A stretch of DNA of 64,000 nucleotides, taken from CAWEPK01 sp963835595. Lineage in GTDB: Bacteria; Desulfobacterota; Syntrophorhabdia; Syntrophorhabdales; WCHB1-27. Both the position numbers and the translations under genes were made by a program. Below are positions 26,307-35,380 of the stretch, one piece after another. The notes under the pieces are model-generated. The model ran no database searches. It had not been told where the DNA came from and saw nothing but the letters and a program-made list of their open reading frames with translations. The stretch lies in NCBI GenBank assembly GCA_963835595.1, contig CAWIGL010000001.1, forward strand, positions 77,665 through 141,664, written 5' to 3'. How positions within the stretch are numbered: the first letter of the stretch is position 1; the number at the start of each line of letters is the position of its first letter.

Positions 26307-27134
26307 TCACTGCTTCCCTATGGGCGTGATCTGGGGCGCGGCAAAGGGGCGCTCCGGCCTGGCCGCTACTGCGGCCGGCCGGCTCTGCACCACGATGCTT
26401 ACCCTCCTGTTCCTGTAATCGTAAGGGTTATCGGGCATCTTCAGGTTCCTGTCCGCAAAGCCGCGCACGGCGCGCACCTGGTCTTTCCGCAACCCGCTTT
26501 CTTCGAGCACTTTGCGCGCTGCGTTCGCCCTGTCTGCGCTCAGGTCCCAGTTCGAGTAGCCGTCCGAGGCATACGGCCTCGCGTCCGTATAGCCTTCCAG
26601 CACGATATCGTTCCCCAGCGCAGCGAGGCGAGGGCCGATCAGCTTGATGAGCCGGACGGCCTCCGGCTTGAGGTGCGCCTTGCCTATGTCGAAGAAGAGG
26701 CCCTCGGATGCCTCGACGAGGTCGATCCTCAGACCCTCCTGCGTAACGGCTACCTGTATCTTGTCCTTGAACTTTCCGAAGTCGGGGACGGCGGCTATCG
26801 TCTTCTGGAGGTTCCCCGCCTCGGCTTTCAGCCTCTCCATCTCCCCGACGTTCTTGTCCTGGGATATCGGCGGCGATACAACAAAGGATTTCACCTGGCT
26901 CGTGACAAGGCCCTTCTTTGCGCCCATGAAGAGCCCGGGGTCCTTGAAATAGGCGGCCACTACGTCCCTGACCTCCTTGCTCTGCCCCAATATCCACAGG
27001 ACGATGAATAGGGCCATCATCGCGGTCACGAAATCGGCGTACGCCACCTTCCATGCGCCCCCGTGGCCGCCTTCGTGGCCCTTCTTCCTCTTTATGACAG
27101 TCCTTATCGGGACGTTGCGTTCCTCATCGATCAT
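26307..27134 (-). CDS. motB: Flagellar motor protein MotB
   Basis: MotB is the peptidoglycan-anchored stator subunit. The 275-residue protein has the N-terminal segment GGAWKVAYADFVTAMMALFI, a single transmembrane helix carrying the proton-binding Asp (YADF), then a plug region and an OmpA-like peptidoglycan domain (RIDLVEASEGLFFDIGKAHL, VLEGYTDARPYA, WDLSADRANAARKVLEESG, RRVSIVV). Its start overlaps the end of motA by 4 bases. Confidence 0.95.
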   Translation of the reverse strand: MIDEERNVPIRTVIKRKKGHEGGHGGAWKVAYADFVTAMMALFIVLWILGQSKEVRDVVAAYFKDPGLFMGAKKGLVTSQVKSFVVSPPISQDKNVGEMERLKAEAGNLQKTIAAVPDFGKFKDKIQVAVTQEGLRIDLVEASEGLFFDIGKAHLKPEAVRLIKLIGPRLAALGNDIVLEGYTDARPYASDGYSNWDLSADRANAARKVLEESGLRKDQVRAVRGFADRNLKMPDNPYDYRNRRVSIVVQSRPAAVAARPERPFAAPQITPIGKQ

Positions 27135-27985
27135 TTCTTGCCCTTCACGTAGTTTTCCATGTCCTGGAAGCTCGGACGGGAGCTCTCAGGGATCGTCCGC
27201 CGCGAGAACTCGACGCAGACGATCGGGTTGAACCCTTTCGCGAAGGCGACCATGGCCGCCTTGACCGCCTCGTATACCTTCGATTCCTCGTCGTTCGATA
27301 TATCTATGTTCGTCGCAAGGGGCTGAATGAAGCCGTAGGAAAGGAAGATGCCGAGAAACGTGCCTACGAGGGCCGCCGCCACCTTGTGGCCCACCTCCTC
27401 GGCAGCGCCGCCGATGGCCTGCATAGTGATGATGATGCCGAGCACCGCCGCCACGATGCCGAGGCCGGGCATCGAATCGCCGATCTTCTGGAGTATCATG
27501 CCGGGTCTCGTCCCCTCATGGTGCTGCGTCTCTATGTCGAGGTCCATCAGGGCCTCCATGTCGTACGGCGGCACGCCGCCTAAGATGACCAGGCGGAACG
27601 TGTCGCATACGAAATTGAGGAGCTTGCGGTCCTTGAGGAACCGGGGGTACCGGCTGAAGATCGTGCTTTCGTCGGGCGCCTCTATATGGCCCTCCAGGGC
27701 GATCAGGCCCTCCTTGCGGCTGATTTGGAAGACCTCGTACATGAGCTTGAGGAGGTCCAGGTAGACCTCTTCCCCTTCCGAGCCGCCTTTGAATGCGCCC
27801 GTCACCTTGGCTACGATTTTTTTCAGCGTCTTGGGCGGCGCCGAGACGAGGAGGGCGCCTAAGGCGGCGCCGCCGATGATCAGCCACTCGGCGAGCTGCA
27901 TGAGGACGAGAAACGGGCCGCCCTCCATGGCGAACCCGCCAAGCACCGCCCCGATCACGACCATACAGCCTATTATTGCGAGCAC
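27131..27985 (-). CDS. motA: Flagellar motor protein MotA
   Basis: MotA is the four-helix stator channel subunit. I place the start at GTG 27985 (VLAIIGCMVVIGAVLGG), because MotA proteins begin with this hydrophobic segment and AGGA lies 8 bases upstream; the open frame reaches an ATG at 28057 but adds an unlikely basic leader. Landmarks are WLIIGGAALGALLVSAPP, RDRKLLNFVCDTFRL-like cytoplasmic loop, the signature PGLGIVAAVLGIIITMQAI and VGTFLGIFLSYGFIQPLA. The length is 284. Together with motB and the HD-GYP-like gene it forms a minus-strand operon divergent from the IclR gene. Confidence 0.93.
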   Translation of the reverse strand: MLAIIGCMVVIGAVLGGFAMEGGPFLVLMQLAEWLIIGGAALGALLVSAPPKTLKKIVAKVTGAFKGGSEGEEVYLDLLKLMYEVFQISRKEGLIALEGHIEAPDESTIFSRYPRFLKDRKLLNFVCDTFRLVILGGVPPYDMEALMDLDIETQHHEGTRPGMILQKIGDSMPGLGIVAAVLGIIITMQAIGGAAEEVGHKVAAALVGTFLGIFLSYGFIQPLATNIDISNDEESKVYEAVKAAMVAFAKGFNPIVCVEFSRRTIPESSRPSFQDMENYVKGKK

Positions 27986-28178
27986 TCTCTTGTCCTTCTT
28001 TAGGCAGCCCCAGCACCGGGTGCGCCCGGTCCTACCCCTATCATCCGTTATCGGCATTGTGGACGGAATACTTTAAAAAAGGGCGGGTCCAAAAACTTTA
28101 CCGTGTTAATTTCAGTTCATTCTATTATATACTGTTTCAGTAGATGGCATGTAGGCCGTGTACGGCAAAGGAGACTCC

Positions 28179-28985
28179 ATGAGGAAAGTGGACAGCCGGA
28201 GCAAAAAGACGTTTTACAACAGGTCTCTGGAAAGGGCGCTTCAGATCGTGACTGCCTTCAACAGCGACAGGAAGTCCCTCAGCCTCGGCCGGCTCTCCGA
28301 GACGCTCGACCTTTCCAAAGCGACCGTATTCCGGCTGTGCACGACCCTCGTCAAGTACGGTTTTCTCCGCCAGGACCAGGAGCGGAAAGCATACTCCCTC
28401 GGCGTCAAGCTCTTCGAGCTCGGCAGCGTCGTGGCCTCTTCTTTTTCCCTCGCGGGCATCGCCGCGCCCCACATGACGCGCCTCCAGATGGACCTCGGCA
28501 GGACGGTCTTCCTCGGCGTCCTCGACGAGGGCGAGCTGCTCTATATCGACAAGCGGGAAGGCCTGAAGGAGCCTATAAGCTTCACCTCGAACATAGGCAC
28601 GCGGCACCCGCCGTATTGGGGCATGCTCGGCCCGACGCTCATGGCCTACCTGCCGCCGGGCGAGGCGGAGGCGCTCCTTGCCAGGCGTCCCCTCGCAGCG
28701 ACGACGAAGAGCTCATTCTGCGACAGGGAGGAGCTTGCAGCGTCGCTGGGCTCGATCCGGGAATGCGGGTACGCCGTCGATGAGGCAAGGTCCATCGAGG
28801 GCGTGGGCGGGGTAGGCGCCCCGGTCCGCGACTACAGCGGCAGGGTCGTCGCCGCTCTGGGCGTCGGCTTCATCCACCTGTCTGTAGGTCCCGACCAGAT
28901 GAAGGAGATCGTCAAGCAGGTGATTGCTGCGGCGGCAGCGATATCGGCCGACGCGGGCTATAAAGGCAAGACATTCAGCGGCTAA
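28179..28985 (+). CDS. IclR-family transcriptional regulator
   Basis: The start is the ATG at 28179, with AAAGGAG ending 5 bases upstream. In this 268-residue protein the N-terminal winged helix (SLERALQIVTAFNSDRKSLS, then LSETLDLSKATVFRLCTTL) is followed by the IclR effector domain (TVFLGVLDEGELLYIDKREG, PPYWGMLGPTLMAYL, RECGYAVDEARSIEGVGGVG, GRVVAALGVGF). Such regulators sense aromatic or small organic acids. The phenylacetate-CoA ligase gene lies 160 bases downstream on the same strand with its own promoter, so it is a likely target. The upstream divergent region has two TTTCAG repeats and a -10-like TATACT at 28128-28133. Confidence 0.92.
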   Translation: MRKVDSRSKKTFYNRSLERALQIVTAFNSDRKSLSLGRLSETLDLSKATVFRLCTTLVKYGFLRQDQERKAYSLGVKLFELGSVVASSFSLAGIAAPHMTRLQMDLGRTVFLGVLDEGELLYIDKREGLKEPISFTSNIGTRHPPYWGMLGPTLMAYLPPGEAEALLARRPLAATTKSSFCDREELAASLGSIRECGYAVDEARSIEGVGGVGAPVRDYSGRVVAALGVGFIHLSVGPDQMKEIVKQVIAAAAAISADAGYKGKTFSG

Positions 28986-29017
28986 AAGGCGGCGGCAAGA
29001 GGCGGCCTAGAAATCTC

Positions 29018-29045
29018 TTGACAAGTTGCCGCCCCATGCTATAGC
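29018..29045 (+). promoter_or_regulatory. Sigma-70 promoter of the phenylacetate-CoA ligase gene
   Basis: TTGACA at 29018-29023 and TATAGC at 29040-29045 are 16 bases apart, about 100 bases before the ATG. The adjacent downstream GGCATAGTTTTATTGCATG is a possible regulator site. Confidence 0.65.
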
Positions 29046-29145
29046 ATCACTGAATGAGGCATAGTTTTATTGCATGAAACACACCTGCCGCCAGGCAGGC
29101 GCAAGAGCAGCCGGCCTTAAAGAGACCGAGCCAAGGGGGGCAACC

Positions 29146-30453
29146 ATGGAATACTGGAACAAGTACACGGAGACCTTGCCCAGGGAAAAGCTGAACAAGG
29201 TGGAGTTTGGGCATTTTAAGAACCTTTTCGCCTTCGCCAAGGTCAACTCCAAGCTGTACCAGTCAAAGCTGAAGGGCATCGAGGCAGGCGACATCAAGAC
29301 CTACGACGACATCAAGAAGGTGCCGTTCACGTACAAGGAAGAGCTGCGCAAATGGCAGGAGAACGTCGATCCCTTCCCATACGGCGGGCTTCTGGGCATC
29401 CCCATCGAGCAGGTCTCGTCGTTCAGGCAGACGAGCGGGACGACGGGCAGGCCCGTCTACGTGCCCGAATCCTACGAAAGCTGGCAGTGGAGGATCGAAT
29501 CGTGGTGCCACATACTCTGGATGGCGGGGTTCAGGCCGTGGCACAGGCTCTTCCTCCCCTTCGGGTACAACGTCTACGTCGCCTTCTGGGAGGCCCACTA
29601 CGCTGCGGAAAAGCTGGGCTGCGAGGTGGTCCCCGGCGGCGCCCTCGACACGAAAGGCCGCGTCAACAAGATCATCGAGCTCAAAGCCAATGCTATGGCA
29701 GGGACGCCCACCTATATGCTCAACATCGCGCAGGAGGCGATGGCGATGGGGATAGACCCCAAGTCCTTCGGCATGGACCGCATGATAGGCGCAGGCGAGC
29801 CTCTGCCGGAGGCGACCCGCAAGCGCATCGAGGCGACTTACGGCTGCAAGATGTTCGACCACATCGGCAGCACCGAGACGTGTGGCTTCGCGGGCATGTG
29901 CGAGGCCCAGAAAGGGCTGCACATCGTAGAGCCTTTCTTCCTCGTCGAGCTCCTCGACCGTGAGACGCTCTCGAAGGAAGTGGCCGTGGGAGAGCAGGGC
30001 GTCATAGTCATTACCCCGCTCGGCAGGAGGTCCTTCCCGGTGATACGCTTCAACACGAACGACGTGGCTATCAAGGGGCCGTCCGAGTGCGAGTGTGGCA
30101 GGACGTCGCTCAAGCTCATGGAGATCGTCGGCAGGGTGGACGACATAAGGAAGATCAGGGGCGTTCTATTCTCGCCGAAGACGGTCGAGCAGCTCATCAG
30201 GTCTGAGTTCCCGGAGATAGTCGAGTACGAGATAGTGGTGACCCGCGAGGACATCATGGACAATATCCTGCTGCGGATCGAGTGCGGCCCCAAGGTGGCC
30301 GCAGCCGAGGCACAGGAGATAGGCAAGAAGCTCGCCGAAAGGCACAAGATAAAGACGAACCTGTCGTGCAAGGTGAAGGTCGAGCCGGAGGGCAGCCTGC
30401 CCAGATACGACCTGAAGGCGAAACGGTTCAAGGACATGAGAGGTGACCACTAA
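29146..30453 (+). CDS. paaK: Phenylacetate-CoA ligase-family enzyme
   Basis: This 435-residue adenylate-forming enzyme makes an aryl- or acyl-CoA from acid, ATP and CoA. The start is ATG 29146, preceded by AAGGGGGG; an upstream in-frame ATG lacks such a site. Motifs are FRQTSGTTGRPVYVPES (P-loop, about residues 87-103), MDRMIGAGEPLPEATRKRIE, the core DHIGSTETCGFAG, FPVIRFNTND, GRVDDIRKIRG and the C-terminal LPRYDLKAKRF with the catalytic lysine. Phenylacetate is the family name; the real substrate could be another aromatic acid. The stop overlaps the small ORF that follows (TAATG), and the last 53 codons are duplicated near 34.5 kb. Confidence 0.88.
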   Translation: MEYWNKYTETLPREKLNKVEFGHFKNLFAFAKVNSKLYQSKLKGIEAGDIKTYDDIKKVPFTYKEELRKWQENVDPFPYGGLLGIPIEQVSSFRQTSGTTGRPVYVPESYESWQWRIESWCHILWMAGFRPWHRLFLPFGYNVYVAFWEAHYAAEKLGCEVVPGGALDTKGRVNKIIELKANAMAGTPTYMLNIAQEAMAMGIDPKSFGMDRMIGAGEPLPEATRKRIEATYGCKMFDHIGSTETCGFAGMCEAQKGLHIVEPFFLVELLDRETLSKEVAVGEQGVIVITPLGRRSFPVIRFNTNDVAIKGPSECECGRTSLKLMEIVGRVDDIRKIRGVLFSPKTVEQLIRSEFPEIVEYEIVVTREDIMDNILLRIECGPKVAAAEAQEIGKKLAERHKIKTNLSCKVKVEPEGSLPRYDLKAKRFKDMRGDH

Positions 30454-30602
30454 TGGACGAGATCAGGAAGGAGATCAAAAATATAGAAAAAAGTGCAGAG
30501 CGGATAAAGGCGCTGGCGGACGGGAATAACGCCCTCCTTAAAAACGCGTCGATCATTTTAACATTCGTCTACCTGCTCAATTTCTGCACCCCGGAAGGGT
30601 AA
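30453..30602 (+). CDS. 49-residue protein coupled to the phenylacetate-CoA ligase gene
   Basis: The ATG overlaps the ligase stop by one base (TAATG), a sign of translational coupling. The protein has a charged helical N-terminus (MDEIRKEIKNIEKSAERIK) and a hydrophobic C-terminal segment (ASIILTFVYLLNF) that could be a membrane anchor. A second copy at 34688-34837 differs mainly at third codon positions, which supports real coding. The function is unknown. It may tether or modify the ligase, but that is speculation. Confidence 0.7.
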   Translation: MDEIRKEIKNIEKSAERIKALADGNNALLKNASIILTFVYLLNFCTPEG

Positions 30603-30862
30603 CCTGGGTGGGGGGGGACGGCTGCGTCTAAAGGCGCGCGGTATTGGGGCTTCCGCGCGCCCCTTCCAACCCCGTTGCATCGATCGGAGGGCGGGAACAC
30701 TCGACGCCATTTTTCTCACCGGGATTCTTGCCGTCCTTCCGGCAAGCCTGGTCGGTAAGAATCCCGACGACGCAGCACGTTTTGAAGAGACTGTAGCAAG
30801 CAAGCACCAACGGGAAACGTTATAAGGCCTTTGGGCCTGCCGCTGTTCATCCCGCGATCCCT
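30603..30862. other. Convergent intergenic region with stem-loop
   Basis: Arms 30721-30733 (GGGATTCTTGCCG) and 30753-30765 (CGGTAAGAATCCC) pair over 13 positions with one wobble, between the plus-strand ligase operon and the minus-strand protease. It is a candidate bidirectional terminator. Otherwise GC-rich spacer. Confidence 0.5.
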
Positions 30863-32622
30863 TCAGCGGACTACGACAAAAACCTTCCCCGTATTTCCGG
30901 TCCGGTGATCGAGCGCAAGGACCGAAATCCGATGCTTCGGCTGCAACTCGCCTGCAAGGTCCATGAACCCCTCAATCCCCTCGACTTGTTGCCCGTTGAT
31001 CCCAAGAATCATGTCCCCGACCTCGAAGCCCGCCCGGCCGAAGGCCCCCTTGGGATCGACCCTGGTTATGACAACGCCCACATTCTGGTCCAGGCCGTAC
31101 TTGTCTATCTCTTTGGGGTTAGGCGCCCTGACCTCCACACCGAGGATTTCTTTCACGGCAACGGCCAGGGCCGCCCCGGCCTCTTTCTGGCTCCCGGCCG
31201 TGACTGTAAATACTTTCCTTTTACCATCCCTAATAACCGTGACCTTCACCTGCTCGCCTGGAGGCGTCTCGGCCGTCTCATTGCGGAGGGCGGCGACATC
31301 GGGAATTTCCCTACCGCCATAGGCGATCACGACATCGTTCTTCATGAGACCCGCCTTGTCTGCGGGGCCTCCCTTGACGACGTCCTCGATCATGGCGCCC
31401 GTCATGGCGCCCGCATGGCTTTCTTTGGAAAGCTCCGGTGTCAGGTTCCTTATGCTTATCCCGAGCCAGCCTCTTTCGACCTTGCCGTTGAGAATCAGGG
31501 CATTGGCTACATAGACGGCCATTCTGCTAGGAATCGTAAAGCCTATCCCTTCGAAACCGCCTGACTCGGTCGCTATCGCGGCGTTGACGCCGATCACCCG
31601 GCCTTCGAGGTCGAGGAGGGGTCCGCCGCTGTTCCCGGGGTTCAGGGGGGCGTCCGATTGAAGGAAGTCCTCATAGGCCTCGGGATCGGTGATACCGGTT
31701 CTGTGCTTGGCGCTGACGATCCCCTGGGTAACGGTCTTTTCAAGGGCCCGGGGGCCCCTATCGCAACAACCCATTGCCCCACCTCGACCAGGTCCGAATC
31801 CGCGAAGGTCAGGTGAGGCAGGGGCCTGTCCGCCTTCACTTCGATGACTGCCAGATCCGTCTTCGCGTCGCCTCCTACCAGTTTGGCAGGCGGGCTTGTG
31901 CCGTCGGCCAGGGTCACCTGCATTTTTGTCGCCTTTCCGGCTACGTGATAATTAGTCAAAATATGGCCTTTGTCGTCGATGATCATCCCCGTCCCCAGAC
32001 CGTGGACCTCCTGCTTGAATCGCTTCGGCATTTTCGGGATACCAAAGAACCGGCGGAAATTAGGGTCGTTTGCCAAGGGACCGAAAGGGTTTTCCACTTC
32101 CCGGCTTTCGGTGATCTCTATATAGACGACCGCAGGCATAGCCTGCTTCGCGATGCGTGTAACAGCCGTGCTCAGGTCTACAGGGCCGGATGCCTTCCCG
32201 GCCATCCTTATCGGAATCGATGATGATGCATCTGAGGAGTGCGATAAGGCGGCCTTGGCGCGGTCAAAGGCGCCGTTCAGTTCCTTCTCCGATTTGACCG
32301 CCTGCTTCTCGATCCGGTCCGCCAATCCGTTCAACCCCTGCCCGGCGTCGGCCAGCTCCTGTCTTGTATGTCCGACGGCCCTCTCCGCTTCATCCGCAAG
32401 CATCCGAGCGGCCTGTCTGACTTCGGATGTCGCCTTCCGGTAGTCCTTCGCCAGGAAGCTCTCCCGGGCCTTGTTGAGCTGCTCCGCCGCCGCGTGTCCG
32501 GGGGAAGGAGCTTGAGCTTTTTCGGGAGCCTGGGCGTACGTGCTGTTCGACAGGGCGAGTACTGCCCAAACAACAATCAGGGCAATGGTAACAAACAGGC
32601 GGTCGAGAGATTCAGGTTTCAT
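30863..32622 (-). CDS. Secreted DegP/HtrA-type serine protease, one frameshift
   Basis: This is a periplasmic protease/chaperone of about 585 residues in two frames that join near 31750 inside a run of G and C. After a signal peptide (LFVTIALIVVWAVLALS...YAQA) there is an unusual helical extension of about 110 residues, perhaps a coiled coil. The trypsin-like domain follows: His in ILTNYHVAG, Asp in AKTDLAVIEV and, in the second frame, Ser in NPGNSGGPLL. Two PDZ domains finish the protein (GWLGISIRNLTPEL with GGPADKAGL; VGVVITRVDPKG with GAFGRAGFEVGD). The catalytic triad is complete, so the shift is likely a sequence error. Confidence 0.85.
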
Positions 32623-32962
32623 GGGGGTCCTCCTTACGTAATCATAATGCTCGGGGACTGACTTTGCTTTAGAAAACAGTCGCTGCCTTATATCCGGTTT
32701 CTGTCTTGGTGAGCAATCGGATCAGGACTGTCGCGGGGTTTCAGGAATGCCGCTGTCTGGGGTAAACACGAGCATGGCTCTGCCCGGTCGGTCTTTCGCA
32801 ACCCCCATCGACAAGATCTCCTAAAGAAGACATCCGACGGTATTCATACGTCGAGACGTATCAACATGAACCGCCCCGCGTTGTAACTCTGTTCCTCTAT
32901 GACTACACTATTTAAGGCAGCCTCCGAAGGAATGGCCGTGCAGAAGGCATACGGGAGGGAAG
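32623..32962. promoter_or_regulatory. Divergent intergenic region with an operator-like palindrome
   Basis: 340 bases between divergently transcribed protease and phospholipase D genes. A perfect 16-base palindrome, ATACGTCGAGACGTAT, lies at 32846-32861 and may bind a dimeric regulator. I see no strong -35/-10 pair. Confidence 0.4.
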
Positions 32963-34351
32963 GTGTTCAAGCCTCATTTCATATCGTTGATCGTGCGCCT
33001 CTGCGCTCTTTGTTCCCTCCTGCCATGGGGATGCGCCACTTCCCTTCCCGACGTCTCGAAACTCGCGGCAGAAAACCGGACCAGTACCCCCTCAATCGTC
33101 GGCCCTCGCGGCGAGCTTTCTCCCCAGGCTGCGAAATCGGTCATCGCCAAAAAGGGACCTGGAGAGGAAGCGCTCATAAAGAGCAACGCCTCTCTCATGG
33201 GGTCCCTGAGCGGCCATCCTTTGACTGCGGGCAACAGGGTGTCGCTGCTCGTAGACGGCCCCGCGACTTATGAGGCGATGCTGGAGGCCATATCGGCTGC
33301 GAAAGATCACATTAACTTCGAGACTTTCACGTTCAGCGACGACGAGATCGGCCGGAGATTTGCAGACGCTTTCATAGAGAAACAAAAGGAGGGCGTTCGG
33401 GTCAACCTCATCTACGACGCCATCGGCTCGTCGAGCACGCCGGATGCTTTCTTCCAGTGTTTGAGGGAAAACGGTGTAAATGTGCTCGAATTCAACCCCA
33501 TCGATCCGGCAAAGGCGCGGGGGAAGCTCCGCATCATCCAGAGGGATCACCGAAAGGTCATGATCGTGGACGGCAAGATAGGCTTCACCGGAGGCGTGAA
33601 CGTCAGTGACGTTTATTCTTCGAGCGTACCTTCCTTGCACGAGGCCACGGGCAAACCTAATGCAGGCTGGCGCGACACGGACTTACGGATCGAGGGGCCG
33701 GCGGTTGCCCAACTGCAAGAGCTTTTTCTCGATACATGGCGTGAACAAAAAGGCCCCCGGCTTCCCGAGAGAAACTACTTCCCTCCCCTTGAGGCCAGAG
33801 GAGACGCCCTTGCCGAGGTCATAGGGAGCACTCCGGGAAGTGCCAACCGGCTCACCTTCGTCATGTACGTCGCCGCCTTCCAACATGCCTACTATTCGAT
33901 CCATCTGACCAACCCCTATTTCGTGCCCGACCACCAGACGGTGAAGGCCCTCAGGAACGCCGCCCGCCGGGGGGTTGACGTAAAGATACTTCTGCCGAGC
34001 ATCAGCGATTCCAGCCTTATCTTATACGCCGGCCGGTCACACTACGAGGACCTCCTGGAGGCGGGGGTGCGGGTATACGAGCGGCGAGACAGGATGGTCC
34101 ACGCGAAAACAGCCACCGTCGACGGCGTCTGGTCCACGGTGGGATCAACAAATATGGACCTCTGGAGCTTCCTTCGCGACAACGAGATCAACGTCATCGT
34201 GGTGGAAAAGAATTTCGCCAGGGAGGTGGAGCAGATCTTCGAGAAGGACCTCGGGCGATCAAATGAGATCACCAAAGAGCAGTGGTCGCGCCGGCCCATT
34301 TCGGAAAAACTCAAAGAAACCTTCGCGAGACTCGTTTCACACTGGCTATAG
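32963..34351 (+). CDS. Phospholipase D/cardiolipin synthase-family lipoprotein
   Basis: The start is GTG 32963, with GGGAGGG upstream. In this 462-residue protein the N-terminus (FISLIVRLCALCSLLPWGC) is a lipoprotein signal with Cys24 as a likely lipid site. Two HKD motifs form the active site: DHRKVMIVDGKIGFTGGVN and VHAKTATVDGVWSTVGSTN, each HxKxxxxD. The preceding segment INFETFTFSDDEIGRRFADA and the LPSISDSSLILYAGR loop are typical of cardiolipin synthases (ClsB/ClsC type), which join phosphatidylglycerol molecules. Being a lipoprotein rather than having N-terminal membrane helices is less usual for the family. Confidence 0.88.
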   Translation: MFKPHFISLIVRLCALCSLLPWGCATSLPDVSKLAAENRTSTPSIVGPRGELSPQAAKSVIAKKGPGEEALIKSNASLMGSLSGHPLTAGNRVSLLVDGPATYEAMLEAISAAKDHINFETFTFSDDEIGRRFADAFIEKQKEGVRVNLIYDAIGSSSTPDAFFQCLRENGVNVLEFNPIDPAKARGKLRIIQRDHRKVMIVDGKIGFTGGVNVSDVYSSSVPSLHEATGKPNAGWRDTDLRIEGPAVAQLQELFLDTWREQKGPRLPERNYFPPLEARGDALAEVIGSTPGSANRLTFVMYVAAFQHAYYSIHLTNPYFVPDHQTVKALRNAARRGVDVKILLPSISDSSLILYAGRSHYEDLLEAGVRVYERRDRMVHAKTATVDGVWSTVGSTNMDLWSFLRDNEINVIVVEKNFAREVEQIFEKDLGRSNEITKEQWSRRPISEKLKETFARLVSHWL

Positions 34352-34528
34352 AGCCTTTGCCGCTTTTCTCGGCACCTCGCGGCAGAGCTGCTTGTCTGCC
34401 GCACATGGCCGCTCTTGGTCCGGCCGGAACCGGCGTTGCCGGCAATCGATATGGTAGTGGCCGCCGTCTCATTTTCGTACCTTCGGGGCGATCATGAGCC
34501 ATGAGCTGACCGCGCTCAAGCCCGCTAA

Positions 34529-34688
34529 CGTGGCCGCGGCCGAGGCACAGGAGATAGGCAAGAGGCTCGCCGAGAGGCACAAGATAAAGACGAACCTATC
34601 GTGCAAGGTAAAGGTCGAGCCGGAGGGCAGCCTGCCCAGATACGACCTGAAGGCGAAACGGTTCAAGGACATGAGAGGTGACCACTAA
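34529..34688 (+). pseudogene. Duplicate 3' end of the phenylacetate-CoA ligase gene
   Basis: This segment matches the last 53 codons of the ligase at 29146-30453, from VAAAEAQEIG to the stop, including the catalytic-lysine motif LPRYDLKAKRF. Only a handful of bases differ, almost all silent (one Lys to Arg). The rest of the gene is absent; an ATG at 34494 gives a 64-residue frame with an unrelated start. It is best read as the tail of a second ligase paralogue lost by deletion. Confidence 0.85.
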
Positions 34689-34837
34689 TGGACGAGATCA
34701 GGAAGGAGATCAAAAATATAGAAAAAAGTGCAGAGCGGATAAAGGCGCTGGCGGACGGGAATAACGCGCTCCTCAAAAACGCGTCGATTATCCTGACGTT
34801 TGTCTATCTCCTCAAATTCTGCACCCCCGACGAGTAG
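34688..34837 (+). CDS. Second copy of the 49-residue ligase-coupled protein
   Basis: A paralogue of the gene at 30453-30602, overlapping the truncated ligase stop by one base. The first 30 codons are almost identical at DNA level. The last 19 differ at many third positions, with just a few amino-acid changes near the end (Asn to Lys, EG to DE). The hydrophobic C-terminal segment is conserved. Unknown function. Confidence 0.65.
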   Translation: MDEIRKEIKNIEKSAERIKALADGNNALLKNASIILTFVYLLKFCTPDE

Positions 34838-34845
34838 CCGGGGGC

Positions 34846-34974
34846 GGGGGCCGGGATCTTTCCGCGCCTTTCGTGTCGTTTTCTCGGTCGCGAGTCCTCA
34901 CATACCCAAAACGTATGCTCCGGCTCTCTTCCTCGAAAAGCAACGCGAAATCCATCGGAAATCTCTCCGGCCCC
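34846..34974. repeat. Palindromic dispersed repeat, copy F
   Basis: Same orientation as copies A and C. It opens GGGGGCCGGGATCTTTCCGC and closes ATCGGAAATCTCTCCGGCCC. The centre is TCCTCACATACCCAAAACG followed by TATGCTCCGG. The segment after it (34995-35044) also resembles the segment after copy C (17357-17398). Confidence 0.8.
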
Positions 34975-35093
34975 ATTCCATGTGCCAAGCCCAATGCTTC
35001 CCGCTCCTCGTTCTTTCTGGAATACAGCGCCACAATGTTTTTCTGTCCCCGCAAAATGATAACCATAATACTTGGGGATGAAATAGACGGGGC

Positions 35094-35122
35094 TTGCGGA
35101 GAACACCCGGGGGCTGTATAAT
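35094..35122 (+). promoter_or_regulatory. Sigma-70 promoter for the 35153 gene
   Basis: TTGCGG at 35094-35099 and a consensus TATAAT at 35117-35122 are 17 bases apart. The ATG is 31 bases downstream of the -10. Confidence 0.65.
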
Positions 35123-35152
35123 GAATGGCAGATCGATCCGGTAGAGGAACAG

Positions 35153-35341
35153 ATGCCAAAAAAGAGCGCTATCGCAAGAGAAGACCTTGAACATTTGATC
35201 GAGACGAAGATCCTGGAGATACTCGGCGATCCTAACGCGGGTCTGGACCTCAGGGAGGAATTCAAGGCCAAGCTTCGTGAGAGGCAGAGCAGAACGTCCC
35301 AAAGCGTCTCACATGAAGAGGTTTTGAAGGAGCTTGGCTGA
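35153..35341 (+). CDS. Small antitoxin-like protein without an obvious toxin
   Basis: The 62-residue charged protein MPKKSAIAREDLEHLIETKI ends in SQSVSHEEVLKELG. The ending 'SHEEVLKELG' is common in antitoxins of RelB/Phd-like pairs, so I read it as an antitoxin-like protein. No toxin gene follows: the next element is a REP-associated transposase on the other strand, which may have replaced or separated a partner. It has its own strong promoter, and AGAGGAA stands 4 bases before the ATG. Confidence 0.5.
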   Translation: MPKKSAIAREDLEHLIETKILEILGDPNAGLDLREEFKAKLRERQSRTSQSVSHEEVLKELG

Positions 35342-35357
35342 CATAGCCTGAAGACAG

Positions 35358-35380
35358 AAAAGGGGACAGGCTACTTTTTT
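35358..35380 (+). repeat. REP palindrome, left side of the transposase unit
   Basis: The 23-base motif contains GGGGACAGGCTACTTTTTT. It is the inverted partner of 36064-36086 and matches the pair at 36677-36766. Its last base overlaps the transposase stop codon. Confidence 0.85.

Noticed and set aside
34494..34528. ATG at 34494 as a true start of a short ligase-like gene
   Set aside because: The first dozen codons are unrelated to the ligase and have no ribosome site; the segment is better read as a truncated duplicate.
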